DNA from: Effrenium voratum
Lineage: Eukaryota > Sar > Dinophyceae > Suessiales > Symbiodiniaceae
Assembly (NCBI GenBank): GCA_963377175.1
Contig: CAUJNA010003244.1
Coordinates: forward strand, 111,001 to 175,000
Length of the DNA: 64,000 nt
Reading direction: 5' to 3'
In this document: positions 1-9,299 of the stretch, piece after piece
How positions within the stretch are numbered: the first letter of the stretch is position 1
Layout: the number at the start of each line of letters is the position of its first letter
Program-made: the position numbers and the translations under genes
The notes under the pieces: model-generated
The model's database searches: none
What the model was told of the DNA's origin: nothing
Seen by the model: the letters and a program-made list of their open reading frames with translations, nothing else

Positions 1-111
1 GATGTCTCCACTGCCCTGTGGTCGGTCATCCTGAGCAACCCAGAGAAGTCAGGGCTGGCGGCCATCCACTCGGTGGCAAAGGAGGCGATCTTGAAGGGTG
101 AGAGCCGCTAG
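1..111 (+). CDS. 3' end of an unidentified open reading frame
   Basis: Frame 1 is open from the window edge to a TAG at 109-111 and encodes a 36-residue tail ending KEAILKGESR. I do not recognise it. About 60 bp after the stop comes a phrase (ggtgcctctggcccc, near 170) that recurs in similar form after the recombinase reading frame (near 2783) and after the reverse transcriptase (near 8218). The tail may therefore belong to the same DIRS-like retroelement, possibly the end of a preceding unit, but it could also be the last exon of a host gene. Confidence 0.3.
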   Translation, partial: DVSTALWSVILSNPEKSGLAAIHSVAKEAILKGESR

Positions 112-600
112 GTCGTGTCTCACTACCCTTTTGGAGGTGGAGTCGTATGATCTCTCCCCACCGGGACTTGGGTGCCTCTGGCCCCGTCTTGGGTGGGGGG
201 GAGGTGTTGGGGTGTTTCCCTTGTTTTGGGTTCATCATTCACCTTGGTTTCCCCCCCTGTTCAACACGCCACGACTGCCGGTTTGCCTCGAGCCGGAGGC
301 TGCGCAATTTGGCTGCCCCAAGGACGGGCCGTATCGGCCGCTGTTTGAAGAAAGTGGCTGCGGCTGACGCTGGGCTCCCTGAGGTCCCCTTGGGGGTTTT
401 GGGGAATCCCCCGTCGGGTGGGTCTTCCCCCCTCCGTGGTTCTTTTGGGGATTTCCGGGGGGGACTCTTTGGGCTTGGTGGGCTGCATGCCGCCTGCCTG
501 CCCCACGCGCACTCGGCATCAGGAAGGGTTGGTCGTGTTTGCAGTTTGTCGCGGTTGGGTCCCGGCCATTCGATAGGAGGCTCGAACCCTTGTTTTCAGC
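112..600. other. GC-rich spacer with no supported gene
   Basis: Between the partial reading frame and the recombinase start I see only G-runs and C-runs and short overlapping frames without recognisable protein features. It probably is the leader of the recombinase gene of the retroelement. Confidence 0.4.
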
Positions 601-2403
601 ATGGCTAGGGTCTCTACACAGTTTCTGTTGCGCCCGCCTTACACTCGTCTTTGGGACCGCATCCCAAGGGTCCTGTGGGACACGCTGGCGGATGAGTCTA
701 TCTCCCCGAGACAGACAGACGGGGAGTTGCTGGTCCTGATGTGCCTGCGCCATGGCACGGCGGAGGAAGGGAGGCAGCTGGGCGGGGAGCCGGCTCTCCG
801 CTTCGCTCAGCTCCTGGAGCTAGCGGGCATTCCGGTGGGCCAGGCTGACCAAGTGGTACCAACGGACTACTTCAACGGCCTGGTGGCGTCGGCGGCGGGC
901 AGGGCGACCTTTGGGATAGCCTATGGCTCCTCCTCATGGCGGCTGCGGGAGAACTTTTCCCCGCTGGAGAATGAGTTGGACCGCCAGGACCAACTGAGGT
1001 GGTTCTCGCGGGATGACCCACCCCCACTCCAACAGCCGGAGCTTCTGAAGTGGCGGCACTGGAGGCCCGGGAAGATCAGGGAAATGGAACCCACGACTCA
1101 GCGAGCACTGGAACTCCATATGCGCGGGAAATGGGCGGAACGGCTCCTTGCCCACTTCGCCCCCTTTGCGGAGCACATCGCATACATGCAGGACATTCTG
1201 GGGGAGGACTTCCGCAAGGAAGCACTGGACCTCTTGGGGGATAGCAGGTTCCGGACGCTCAGGCAACACTGCCTGGTCTACGAGAGTCTCCGCAAGAGAG
1301 GCTTCACCGTCATCCCATGGCAGGAACGACATGTCCGTTCTCTCCTCAACCAGCTCGCCGATGAGGAGGTCACCCCGTGCAAGTTGCGGCAGGTGTGGAA
1401 CACCCTCAAGTGGTTCTCCAAGACCTTCGGACTGCTGAAAATAGACGAACTCCATCGCCTCAAGTCCAAGAAGAGCTCATTGGAAGAGGCGCTCACGGAC
1501 ACGGTCACCAGGCCACAGCGTAAGGCGGTGGTCCCTAGCAAGGAGGTCATTTGGGCTCTGGAGGAGGGGGCCGGCTACGATCGCCTGGGTGCCACCGGCC
1601 CCGGCACGCAGGAGGCCCCGGGCAAGAACAGACACGAGGTGCTGGACGCTTTCATCCTGGGGTTCGCCCGGTTCCAGGTGGGTTGCAGTGCTCGCTTCAA
1701 TGACCTCCAGCATGTTCACCCCAAGGACCTTATCCACACCAGCAACACGGTGGAACTGAAGGCCTGGCAGACGAAGACGGTCTCCGCAGCACGAATCAAC
1801 CGCAACCCGGTCCCCTTGATTGCTCCGAAGTACAGCTTCACGGGAATCCCCTGGTGGACTACCTGGGTGGCCTCGGTCAGGCGGCTGGTATCCGAGGAGG
1901 CATTCCAGGACATGGACTACTTGCTCCCGACGGTGAGCAAGGACTTTGCAGGGCTGATTCCACGGCCGTCCACACCGGAAAGGGCTCTGAGATGGCTCAA
2001 AGATGCTATTCTCCGCCGGGGTGTCACCCCGGGGTTGGTGAAGCCGCTGTCGTGGCACTCGTTCCGGGTGTTCATCCCGGACTGCGCCTTCCAGATGGGG
2101 ATCCCCCGGGAGCGCCGCATGTACCTGGGCAACTGGCTCACGGAGAGCACGGCAGATGTCTACGTGCGGGAGAAGCGCAACGTGGTTGTGGAGATCTGGG
2201 GCCAGGTAGCGCAGAAGGTCCCCAACCTGAACCTCGGGCCAGGCAGGGAGCGCAGGGAGGACTTGAATCACCCGGACTGGGCGGACCCGCTCCCGCCACC
2301 AGCAGTGGACATCACGGACGCAGGACCGGAGGGCCCTCAGGGAGCGCACCATCGGCTCGATCATGCTCAGTGGTGGAACACGAACCTGGGGACACACCAG
2401 TGA
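601..2403 (+). CDS. DIRS-like tyrosine recombinase
   Basis: A 600-residue reading frame whose second half has the tyrosine-recombinase (phage integrase) signature. The residues are Arg365 in CSARFNDLQ, a possible Lys392 in WQTKT, the HxxR box SWHSFR with His486 and Arg489, Trp512 in LGNW, and candidate nucleophile Tyr521 in ADVYVREKR. The N-terminal half is largely helical, as expected of a core-binding domain. In DIRS, Ngaro and PAT retroelements this enzyme inserts a circular DNA copy without target duplication. It lies upstream of the first 182-bp repeat, whereas DIRS elements normally place the recombinase after RT/RNase H. Codon use is GC-rich like the host. A second frame overlapping the last 500 bases continues to 2783 (next entry). 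A Crypton-type origin is less likely because an RT gene is close by. Confidence 0.85.
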   Translation: MARVSTQFLLRPPYTRLWDRIPRVLWDTLADESISPRQTDGELLVLMCLRHGTAEEGRQLGGEPALRFAQLLELAGIPVGQADQVVPTDYFNGLVASAAGRATFGIAYGSSSWRLRENFSPLENELDRQDQLRWFSRDDPPPLQQPELLKWRHWRPGKIREMEPTTQRALELHMRGKWAERLLAHFAPFAEHIAYMQDILGEDFRKEALDLLGDSRFRTLRQHCLVYESLRKRGFTVIPWQERHVRSLLNQLADEEVTPCKLRQVWNTLKWFSKTFGLLKIDELHRLKSKKSSLEEALTDTVTRPQRKAVVPSKEVIWALEEGAGYDRLGATGPGTQEAPGKNRHEVLDAFILGFARFQVGCSARFNDLQHVHPKDLIHTSNTVELKAWQTKTVSAARINRNPVPLIAPKYSFTGIPWWTTWVASVRRLVSEEAFQDMDYLLPTVSKDFAGLIPRPSTPERALRWLKDAILRRGVTPGLVKPLSWHSFRVFIPDCAFQMGIPRERRMYLGNWLTESTADVYVREKRNVVVEIWGQVAQKVPNLNLGPGRERREDLNHPDWADPLPPPAVDITDAGPEGPQGAHHRLDHAQWWNTNLGTHQ

Positions 2404-2783
2404 AGGCCAAGGACCTGTTTCCAGCCACCCCGGACCTCCCCCTTCGGGTGGTGGCGGCGGTCAAACGCTCGGGCAACGCCGGCCAGTCCAGAATCCACCT
2501 GCTGAATGCTGAGGGCACGGCTGTGGGATGTGGCTGGCGACCAGCGGCTTCTAAGGTCCAGGAGCTCTCGGTGCTGGATTACATGACGGAGCAGGAGGCC
2601 TATGGCAAGTGCGAACGCTGCTTCAAGCGGCATGGTTTCCCGGCGGACTGGGCACTGGAGCCGGCGGAGGTCCCCACGCTGCAGGAGGACTCGGACTCCT
2701 CGGCGGACTCAGGCTCCGAAACGGATGACTCGGTGGACACCCAGTCGGAGACCGAGGTGGTGGCCCTACCTTTGGTAGCCTAG
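2404..2783 (+). pseudogene. Probable frameshifted C-terminal extension of the recombinase ORF
   Basis: A different frame stays open across the end of the recombinase frame up to TAG at 2781-2783. It encodes a segment with a paired-cysteine stretch (YGKCERCFKRHGF) and an acidic Ser/Asp-rich tail. It starts coding sensibly just where the recombinase frame degenerates into His/Gln-rich sequence. I infer that the ancestral protein ran on into this zinc-binding tail and that one indel near 2280-2400 split it. A programmed frameshift cannot be excluded. Confidence 0.45.
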
Positions 2784-2903
2784 GTGCCCCTGGCCCTGGC
2801 GACCAAGGGGATGGGAGGCCCGGAGAGGGGCCATGGCCAGGGCCCTCAGCACAGCCTGGCATCCTTCGGAAATGGCGGGTGTGCCAGACTGTCCTTCGGA
2901 AAT

Positions 2904-3085
2904 GGCGCTATCAGTCTGCACACCCGTTCTTCAGTTTTTGAGAATTGTGAGTTGGGTGGCCCATGGGGCCCACCCAGCGTTGGTCATCTGACAGGGGAAG
3001 ATGAGTCCCTGGCACCAACACACTGCTCGGATGAAAGAGTTATCGCGTGCTCGTGTGTGGTGCCGTTTGGTTAGCTTGCATACAC
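2904..3085 (+). repeat. Retroelement 182-bp direct repeat, copy 1
   Basis: Begins GGCGCTATCAG and ends TTGCATACAC. It matches copy 2 at 8244-8425 over all 182 bp except three adjacent bases (GGG at 2966-2968 versus AAA). It lies between the recombinase and the Gag-like region. DIRS-type elements carry split direct repeats, and these two copies probably correspond to them. A short duplicated phrase (ccttcggaaatggc) sits immediately upstream, near 2865 and 2893. Confidence 0.9.
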
Positions 3086-3149
3086 TTTGTTAATGTTGAA
3101 ACGCATGTGGAAACATGAACTGTGTTTGAAATGCTTGACCATAATGGCC

Positions 3150-3168
3150 CCGGCCATTTTGGCTCAAG
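3150..3168 (+). other. Relict dinoflagellate spliced leader (DinoSL)
   Basis: The bases GCCATTTTGGCTCAAG at 3153-3168 match exactly the last 16 nt of the 22-nt dinoflagellate spliced leader (known 3' end CCGTAGCCATTTTGGCTCAAG). The preceding CCG suggests loss of the two bases TA. It lies 70 bp upstream of the Gag-like ATG at 3238 and just after repeat copy 1. It implies that a trans-spliced transcript was reverse-transcribed and reinserted, and it identifies the host lineage. Confidence 0.7.
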
Positions 3169-3237
3169 CTTTGTTCTTGGGTTCTCTGAACCCAACTTGT
3201 GTGAAAAACCCACCCACCCACACCAAGGTCGGGGGTC

Positions 3238-5757
3238 ATGGCGGCCAAACCCCCGGATGAGGTCCCAGAAGAGTTCAAGGAGGACGTGGCCAAGCTGCAC
3301 AAGCCATTGGCGGCCATCCTGGTGGGGAAGCAGATCCCCTGGGCAGCCCAGGCAGCTATGGGCGCATCGGGATACGTCACGGTGGAAGACCTGGCGGATC
3401 GCTGGGACACCCCAGCGGCGGCTAGGGAGAATGGTCCCCGGGACCTGGGATTCCGGGATGGGGAGAACGGGTTCAATGTCCAGACCTCGGCCTTCACGGC
3501 GATGCGCCTCCTGCAGGCAGTCCGGGTGGCAGCCAGCTTGGTCCGGGGGGGCAACCAAGGGGATCACCCGGCGGGCCAGGCGGGCCCGACAAAGGCGCCC
3601 CTGGAGGTCCTGTGTGACAGGCGCCAGCTGGAGGATGCTTACGTGGCCATTCATGGGACCCCGAAGCCGAGGTTGGAGTTCCAAGGGAGTGATGGCTACC
3701 TCAAGAAGCAGTGGCGCTTATTGCCAAGGGTGAGCTGGGCTACATCCCGGCAAAACACATCGTGAGCGCGCTCCCGGAAGAAGGGGAACGCCCCTCATCC
3801 ACCCACAAGAAGATCACGGTGGACGGCTGGGACAGGGAGGATGAAGAAGAGGTGAGGAGCCACCCCGCATCCCGGCGCCAGTTGGAACGTTTGCACCAAA
3901 CTTTCAGGACGACGCTCCTGATGTGCACGGCTCACCAAGGCGGAGCTGGACGATTGGTATGACTGGTTCTATGGGGAGGACATCGCTGGCAGAAGGCCTC
4001 CCCCGAGTGACACTACCTTGCTGTTTGCAGAGCGCAATGCGTGGAGGAAGATCCACGAGATGGTGCACCAGGGCACCACCCTCTCCGATGCCCTCAAGAA
4101 TATCAGGGGCGACTTCCTCTTCTGGCAACGGGAGGTCTATGAGCACCTCAACAGGGCGCCGGAGAAGGGGAAGAACAAGGGCAAGGCACCTAAGGTGTGG
4201 CAGACTCAGTGGGAGAAGCCGAAGAAGGGGGGGAAAGGCGCATGGCCCTCGGGGCCGACCAGGTCCAAGCCAAAGGGCAAGGGCGGCAAAGGGAAATCCC
4301 CCAACTCCCCCTCGGTTCCATGGCCGGACCACTGGGCTTTCAAGAATCCCAAAGGGGTGGCGTACTGCAGAGATCATCACCTCCACAACAAGTGTTCGGG
4401 ATCGTGCGGCCGTTCCCACAACTGCCCGGTCAGGAAGGTGTGTGATGCCCCCCATCGAAGTATGCTCCACAGGCATGCCCTCACCTTCCCAAGTGACAGG
4501 AGGCCACCCAGGGTGCCATAGGCCCCGTGGCTTCCCGGTCTCAGTTGGGATCTCAGGCCACCAGTGCGAGTGCACACAGAGGGGGAGAGCCAGCCGCACC
4601 AGAGCCACAGCGGATGGCAGACAGAGCGGGGGAGGCCTCAGATGGGACTTCTCCAGGCAGGGTGCCACCGGCCCCGGAAGCCCCTCCACCGAAGAAGAGG
4701 AGCGGTCCCAGCCAGGGCACTCCAGAAGGGCGGAAGCATCCCTTCCCCCCGCACCCACCGAGGCAGTGGGTAGACCCCCCAGAGAGACCCAGAGGTGAGG
4801 ATCCGCCCAGCAAGGGGCGCTCCAAGGGCGGGAAGAACCGCCAGGGCAAGCATCAAGCCCGGGGACAGATGACGGGGGGATCAGACAAAGGTAGCACGGA
4901 ATCCCTAGGGGGGGCAAGCCCCACCTTCCCATGGATGCAGGACATCCCGGAAAGACTGAGGCTCAGACTGGGGTGGACGCCGAGGCCAGTGCCGGGGTCT
5001 TCAAAGCCGTCCCTCATCCTGCTGTACGCTGGGAAGGATGATGCGGGGGCCCTGGATGCCTACCTCCATGCCTACAACCCGGCCTTCTCGGAGTACATTT
5101 GGGCGGTGGATATCAGGAGAAAGGGTGGAGACCTGGGCCAGGACATGCTGGGCGAGGAGCCTTACTCGACGATGTGCTCCATGGCCATGGCGGGTAAGGT
5201 CGCATTGGAGCATCCTCAGGTGGTTCCCCAAGCCGGGTGGCCCACCGCCGGTGAGGGGCAGAGCAGAGCAGACCTTGTGGGGCTTAGAGGACTTGGAGCC
5301 CCGGGTTAGGGAGGACACGGACAATGACAGCGTGCTCATGCTCCGACAGATGTACCTGACCTCGCTGGCCTACAAGGGGCTAGGTCAGCTAACGGTCCCG
5401 CAGGTTGGCTCCTCCTTCCTGGAGCACCCGATGGACCCGATGGAGTGCAGCAAGAGCCCGAGCGCAGCGAGGTGCTCATCGATCTGGGTCACGCGGGCCT
5501 ACGTTCAATGGGCGAGTGCACTCCACCACTCCCTCATCAAGTTCGATGAGTGCTGCCTGGGCCAGGTGGTTGTGAAGTCCACGGCGTTGTCAACGGACCT
5601 TCCTCTCCACCATTGGCATGACCTGCGTTGCAACCACGGGTCTCACCCCAGGGGAGAAAAGCTCAACTCCAGTGACCTCAGCCAGTACCCGGAGCCTTTG
5701 CCGAGCGGGACCCGTCCTGGAGGCGCTGAGGCCGGGAGGCATGGCGCCCCAGGCTAA
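3238..5757 (+). pseudogene. Gag-like region of the DIRS-like element, frame-broken
   Basis: Coding-like protein sequence runs through this region but changes frame several times: frame 1 from ATG 3238 to about 3715, frame 3 to about 3930, frame 1 to about 4521, frame 3 to about 5200, then frame 1 to 5757. Near 4365-4440 there is a Cys/His-rich stretch, YCRDHHLHNKCSGSCG, followed by more Cys, which resembles a nucleic-acid-binding knuckle. It is preceded by Lys/Gly/Pro-rich sequence (4150-4310). Near 4990-5290 lies an alpha/beta-like segment (LILLYAGKDDAGALDAY, WSILRWFPKPGG) of unknown role. DIRS elements carry Gag and sometimes methyltransferase domains, but neither assignment is proven here. 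The repeated frame changes mark it as decayed. Confidence 0.6.
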
Positions 5758-5976
5758 CCCAACGACCCCCCCGAGGCGTCCAAGGGAACCTTCTCCCAGC
5801 ACGCCGGGGGACAACAAGCGCCAGTCCCGAAGGCTGAAGGCGGGCCAACAAGCGTTGGCAGGTCTGACCTTGGGCTCACTTCCGGTCTCGGCCTCGGATA
5901 ATCCAGAGGCGGGGACATCGACACAGAGGACTGGCGAGGTGGATGAACTTGGGGGGGGAACTCTTCCCCTGGATCC

Positions 5977-8163
5977 ATGGGCACACCAGGGCATGGAGAT
6001 CTCGGATCGGCCCACCATCCTGCCGATCACGCACGACCCCAATATCTCCGACAAGGTCATGTACCTCCAGATGGCTTTCAAGCAGCGTCCCTTAAGAGAC
6101 GGTGGAGTGGAGGAAAGCCCTCATTGGGACGGTTGGCCCCGTGGGCCCGACCGCTGTCCAAAGCAGCGGCGCTGGGGGCCAAGATCTGTGTCCTCACTTC
6201 GCCGTGGGGGGACAAGCTCCAGGAGTCGCTCTCGTTGGGGGATGGGTCACATCCCTTCCCGGAGGACCTGCTGGAGGACATCAGGGAGATTCTGGCGCCG
6301 GGGGCAGGCCGACCAGCGGACGGCCAACCCTTCTTCCTGGACATCTTGCACAGCGTGGCGCTGAACATTCAGGACCCCGACCACCAGTTTCCCCGGGACC
6401 TGGAGCAAGGGGTCCCACTGGGGGTCACGGACCCACCCCTGACCTCGCCGGGCATCTGGCCACTCAAGAAGGAGCTGAAAGGGGAGGAGCCGGAGTTCCA
6501 GGAACTCCCCCACCAACGGGCAGGGGCATACCCCTCGGCGGATCACTTCAGCGATCTCATCCGGGGCACATTTCTGGAGGAGGTCCCCATGGGCATGGTG
6601 GAGGGCCCCTTCAGTAAGGAGGAGGCAGCATCGCGATGTGGCTGCGACAGCGAGGACCTTTGTCCCGGCCCCCTAGCGGGCATCGACGAGGGGGACAAGA
6701 TCCGCACGATCTACGATGGCTCGGTGGGAGGGGCCAATGACACCATCAGGAACCAGACGGTGGAAAGGACGACGGCTCCGACGGTGCTGGATGGGGTTCA
6801 AGCTCTCCATTGGCTACATGCGGCAGCTGCGGAGGGACCCCCCTCTCAGGGTGCCTCTGGCCCCGAGGGGGGGACTGTCAAACCTCCACCTGGGGGCTGG
6901 CTATGGCCGGAGCCGGGCACCAGGTGGGTGCTGCTCAAGGCGGACGTCACCAAGGCCCACCGGAGAGTGAAGGTCCTCAGGAAGGACTGGCGGTTCCAGG
7001 TGGCCTCACTGGGGGAAGAATGGTGGGTGAACAAGGTAGGCACATATGGCATGGCCAGTGCCCAATCCTACTGGGGACGCCTGGCAGCCCTTCTGCTCAG
7101 GGTCCTCTACGCACTTTTCCCTCAAGTGGATTGGAACTTCGTCTTCGTCGACGACTTCCTGTGGCTGCTTCGAAGCGAGGGGGCAGTGAACTTGGCGGTG
7201 GCGCTGCTGGCCACACTCCTGGCATTGGGCACCCCACTTAGCTGGAAGAAGACGCACTTGGCGGAGGTTAACACATGGCTGGGCTTCGTGGTCCACCCGA
7301 ACATCCCGCAGGTTCTCATGGCAGCCAACAAACACATCCTGGTCATGGAGGTTTTGCAGACCATGGTGGAAGGGCAGGCGATGCACTCAAAGGACATCGA
7401 GAAGGCCCTGGGCCGCATCCAATGGGCAACGGCTGCATGTCCGCTGGCGAAGTCGATGCTCCAGCCACTTTGGGCCTGGAAGATGGCCACCACCACGGTG
7501 GGGAAACCCCCCAAGGTGGTCAGGATGCTGGCGTTCATGCTGCGGTTCCTCTTCAACACGCCTTTCGTCCAGTACTCCCCCTACTTGCCAAAGTCCTCTT
7601 GGTGGGGTTGCAGCGACGCTAGCGCCTCGGACGACGGACTGGCATTTGTGGGAGGTTGGTGCTCCAACACAGTGGAACCGGACAAGAAGGAGGTGTACTG
7701 GTTCCATGAGCAGATCCACGTGGAGGAGTACCCTTGGGCTTTCAAGAATGGGGATCCAAAGCGGAGGATTGCAGCTCTGGAGATGCTGGGCACGCTCTTC
7801 CTCTGTAACATGATCCTCACGCACCAAGGCCCTCTGTCCTCCCGGGTCCGACTCCCGGTGGGCAGTGACAATCAGGGCAACGTCATGGCGATGCTCAACC
7901 TTGGATCCAAGAAGCCCTACACGGCGGCGATCCTGATGGAGCTGGTCTTCCTGCTCCACACCCATGGCTGCTCGCTGGCGGCCAACCATGTGCCCCGTGA
8001 ATTCAATCAATGGGCTGATGAGCTGACGCACCCGGATTTCTCTGGGTTCGACCCTTTACAAAGGGTCCCCAAGCAGGAACTCTGTGAGGAGTTTGTTTTT
8101 CTCCCGCGTCTCCTGAATGGAGATGCATTTGATCTCAGCGTGGGCCCACCCATGCTCCCGTGA
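5977..8163 (+). CDS. DIRS-like reverse transcriptase / RNase H
   Basis: An intact 728-residue frame. RT motifs: A at ADVTKAHRRV (Asp323), B at GTYGMASAQSYWG (355-367), catalytic VFVDDF (Asp392/Asp393), and LSWKKTHLAEVNTWLGF (421-437). An RNase H-like domain follows with Asp547 (WGCSDAS), Glu602 (IAALEML), Asp631 (GSDNQGN) and Asp691 (NQWADELTHPD). The His-Arg after the motif A Asp and the FVDDF box are typical of DIRS-type RTs, and no LTRs or retroviral integrase are present. The first 40 or so residues look non-native: related sequence upstream (5618-6120) is in another frame, so the true start is uncertain. The gene ends 80 bp before repeat copy 2. Confidence 0.9.
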   Translation: MGTPGHGDLGSAHHPADHARPQYLRQGHVPPDGFQAASLKRRWSGGKPSLGRLAPWARPLSKAAALGAKICVLTSPWGDKLQESLSLGDGSHPFPEDLLEDIREILAPGAGRPADGQPFFLDILHSVALNIQDPDHQFPRDLEQGVPLGVTDPPLTSPGIWPLKKELKGEEPEFQELPHQRAGAYPSADHFSDLIRGTFLEEVPMGMVEGPFSKEEAASRCGCDSEDLCPGPLAGIDEGDKIRTIYDGSVGGANDTIRNQTVERTTAPTVLDGVQALHWLHAAAAEGPPSQGASGPEGGTVKPPPGGWLWPEPGTRWVLLKADVTKAHRRVKVLRKDWRFQVASLGEEWWVNKVGTYGMASAQSYWGRLAALLLRVLYALFPQVDWNFVFVDDFLWLLRSEGAVNLAVALLATLLALGTPLSWKKTHLAEVNTWLGFVVHPNIPQVLMAANKHILVMEVLQTMVEGQAMHSKDIEKALGRIQWATAACPLAKSMLQPLWAWKMATTTVGKPPKVVRMLAFMLRFLFNTPFVQYSPYLPKSSWWGCSDASASDDGLAFVGGWCSNTVEPDKKEVYWFHEQIHVEEYPWAFKNGDPKRRIAALEMLGTLFLCNMILTHQGPLSSRVRLPVGSDNQGNVMAMLNLGSKKPYTAAILMELVFLLHTHGCSLAANHVPREFNQWADELTHPDFSGFDPLQRVPKQELCEEFVFLPRLLNGDAFDLSVGPPMLP

Positions 8164-8243
8164 CCGGAGCCGGTGGGTGACTCACTTCCCCTGGTGGCAG
8201 ACCCCCCTGTGGCCTGGGTGCCACTGGCCCCGGCTCAGGGGCG

Positions 8244-8425
8244 GGCGCTATCAGTCTGCACACCCGTTCTTCAGTTTTTGAGAATTGTGAGTTGGGTGGC
8301 CCATGAAACCCACCCAGCGTTGGTCATCTGACAGGGGAAGATGAGTCCCTGGCACCAACACACTGCTCGGATGAAAGAGTTATCGCGTGCTCGTGTGTGG
8401 TGCCGTTTGGTTAGCTTGCATACAC
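8244..8425 (+). repeat. Retroelement 182-bp direct repeat, copy 2
   Basis: Second copy of the repeat at 2904-3085, differing at three adjacent bases. Identity stops abruptly after TACAC at 8425, which is a good candidate for the right edge of the element. No recombinase gene follows. Confidence 0.9.
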
Positions 8426-9289
8426 ATAATTGTCTCGTCTGATTCAGGGTAGCCCGCCCCGAAGGACCCGAACCCAGTAGCTCATTCCCGTGGCGCATGT
8501 GATGGTCAAAGCTGTGATGAAAGAGGCTCCCCCACCGCTCTTTTAGCACTCTCTTGGCACTTTCCAAGGAATCACAAGGGAACTGTTGGGCTCCAACCAC
8601 AGAATGTCTTCCGTGGGATGTCACGCAGGAGGGCGATGAGGCCGGGCTCAAAGCAGCTTGCGCAGGAGAGTCTTTTGGAACGATCCGCGTCGATCCAAGA
8701 GACCCCCCGATTTTTTGGAAGCATCCGATGGGTATGTGTTCAAATTGGTGGACCCCAAAACGGTGGGTTTCCCTTTGGCTTCCCTTTTGCAAAGCAACCC
8801 CAGCGACGTTCCAACTGCTGCAATGGCCAATTTTAGTGGACAACGGAATAGACTTCATTTAGATGCAACCATATAGATATTTGGAGACGCGCACGCACAC
8901 ACACACACAAGAAGCAATATTCACACACACACACATACTCATTTTCTCACCAACGTGATATTAAAAATAGGGGGACCCCCAAAAATGGTGGCTCTGTTTG
9001 GCCTCCTTTAAAACCAAGGTGCAAACGAGTGCCCCCAAATGTTCAAGACCTTCCCAACTCAGGTCATCTTTGGCCTCATGTTGCCCTAACCTTATCAAAT
9101 GTCGATCCGGGTCGGATCGTAAGTTAGTAAGGGTGTACCACGCGCCCTTTCCTTAGCCGCCCTCGAAAGCACGGCCAGGTGATCTATCAGACTATGAAAC
9201 AAATAAGGGGGAACCCCAAAAATGCTATGTTCCTTTTTCCGTCCCCCTTGAAACCTAGGTGCAGACGGGTGCCTCAAAACGACGGCCAG
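8426..9289. other. Non-coding DNA with CA repeat and duplicated intronic motif
   Basis: No convincing exon was found. It holds a short CA/GT microsatellite at about 8892-8935. Two related segments, near 8962-9027 and 9203-9276, share the pattern CCCCCAAAAATG, a T/G-rich middle, CCT(T)TAAAACC and AGGTGCA. It probably is intron upstream of the first visible aminotransferase exon. Confidence 0.4.
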
Positions 9290-9299
9290 GTGATCTATC
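9160..9299 (+). repeat. Direct repeats at the edges of a ~113-bp interval next to an exon
   Basis: ACGGCCAGGTGATCTATC occurs at 9171-9188 and again at 9282-9299, each preceded by a similar CCTC(A/G)AAA. The second copy is the start of the aminotransferase exon (VIYPDPGF). A short segment bounded by such long direct repeats is what a recently inserted introner-type intron or a tandem duplication would leave. Confidence 0.5.

Larger units (their letters stand above)
601..8425 (+). mobile_element. DIRS-like tyrosine-recombinase retroelement (probably inactive)
   Basis: Order is recombinase (601-2783), 182-bp repeat, spliced-leader relict, Gag-like region, RT/RNase H, 182-bp repeat. The recombinase and RT frames are long and open while the Gag-like region has several frame breaks. 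The 179/182 identity of the repeats suggests recent activity or homogenisation. The left limit is not seen and may lie before position 1. No target duplication was found, as expected for recombinase-mediated insertion. Confidence 0.75.
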
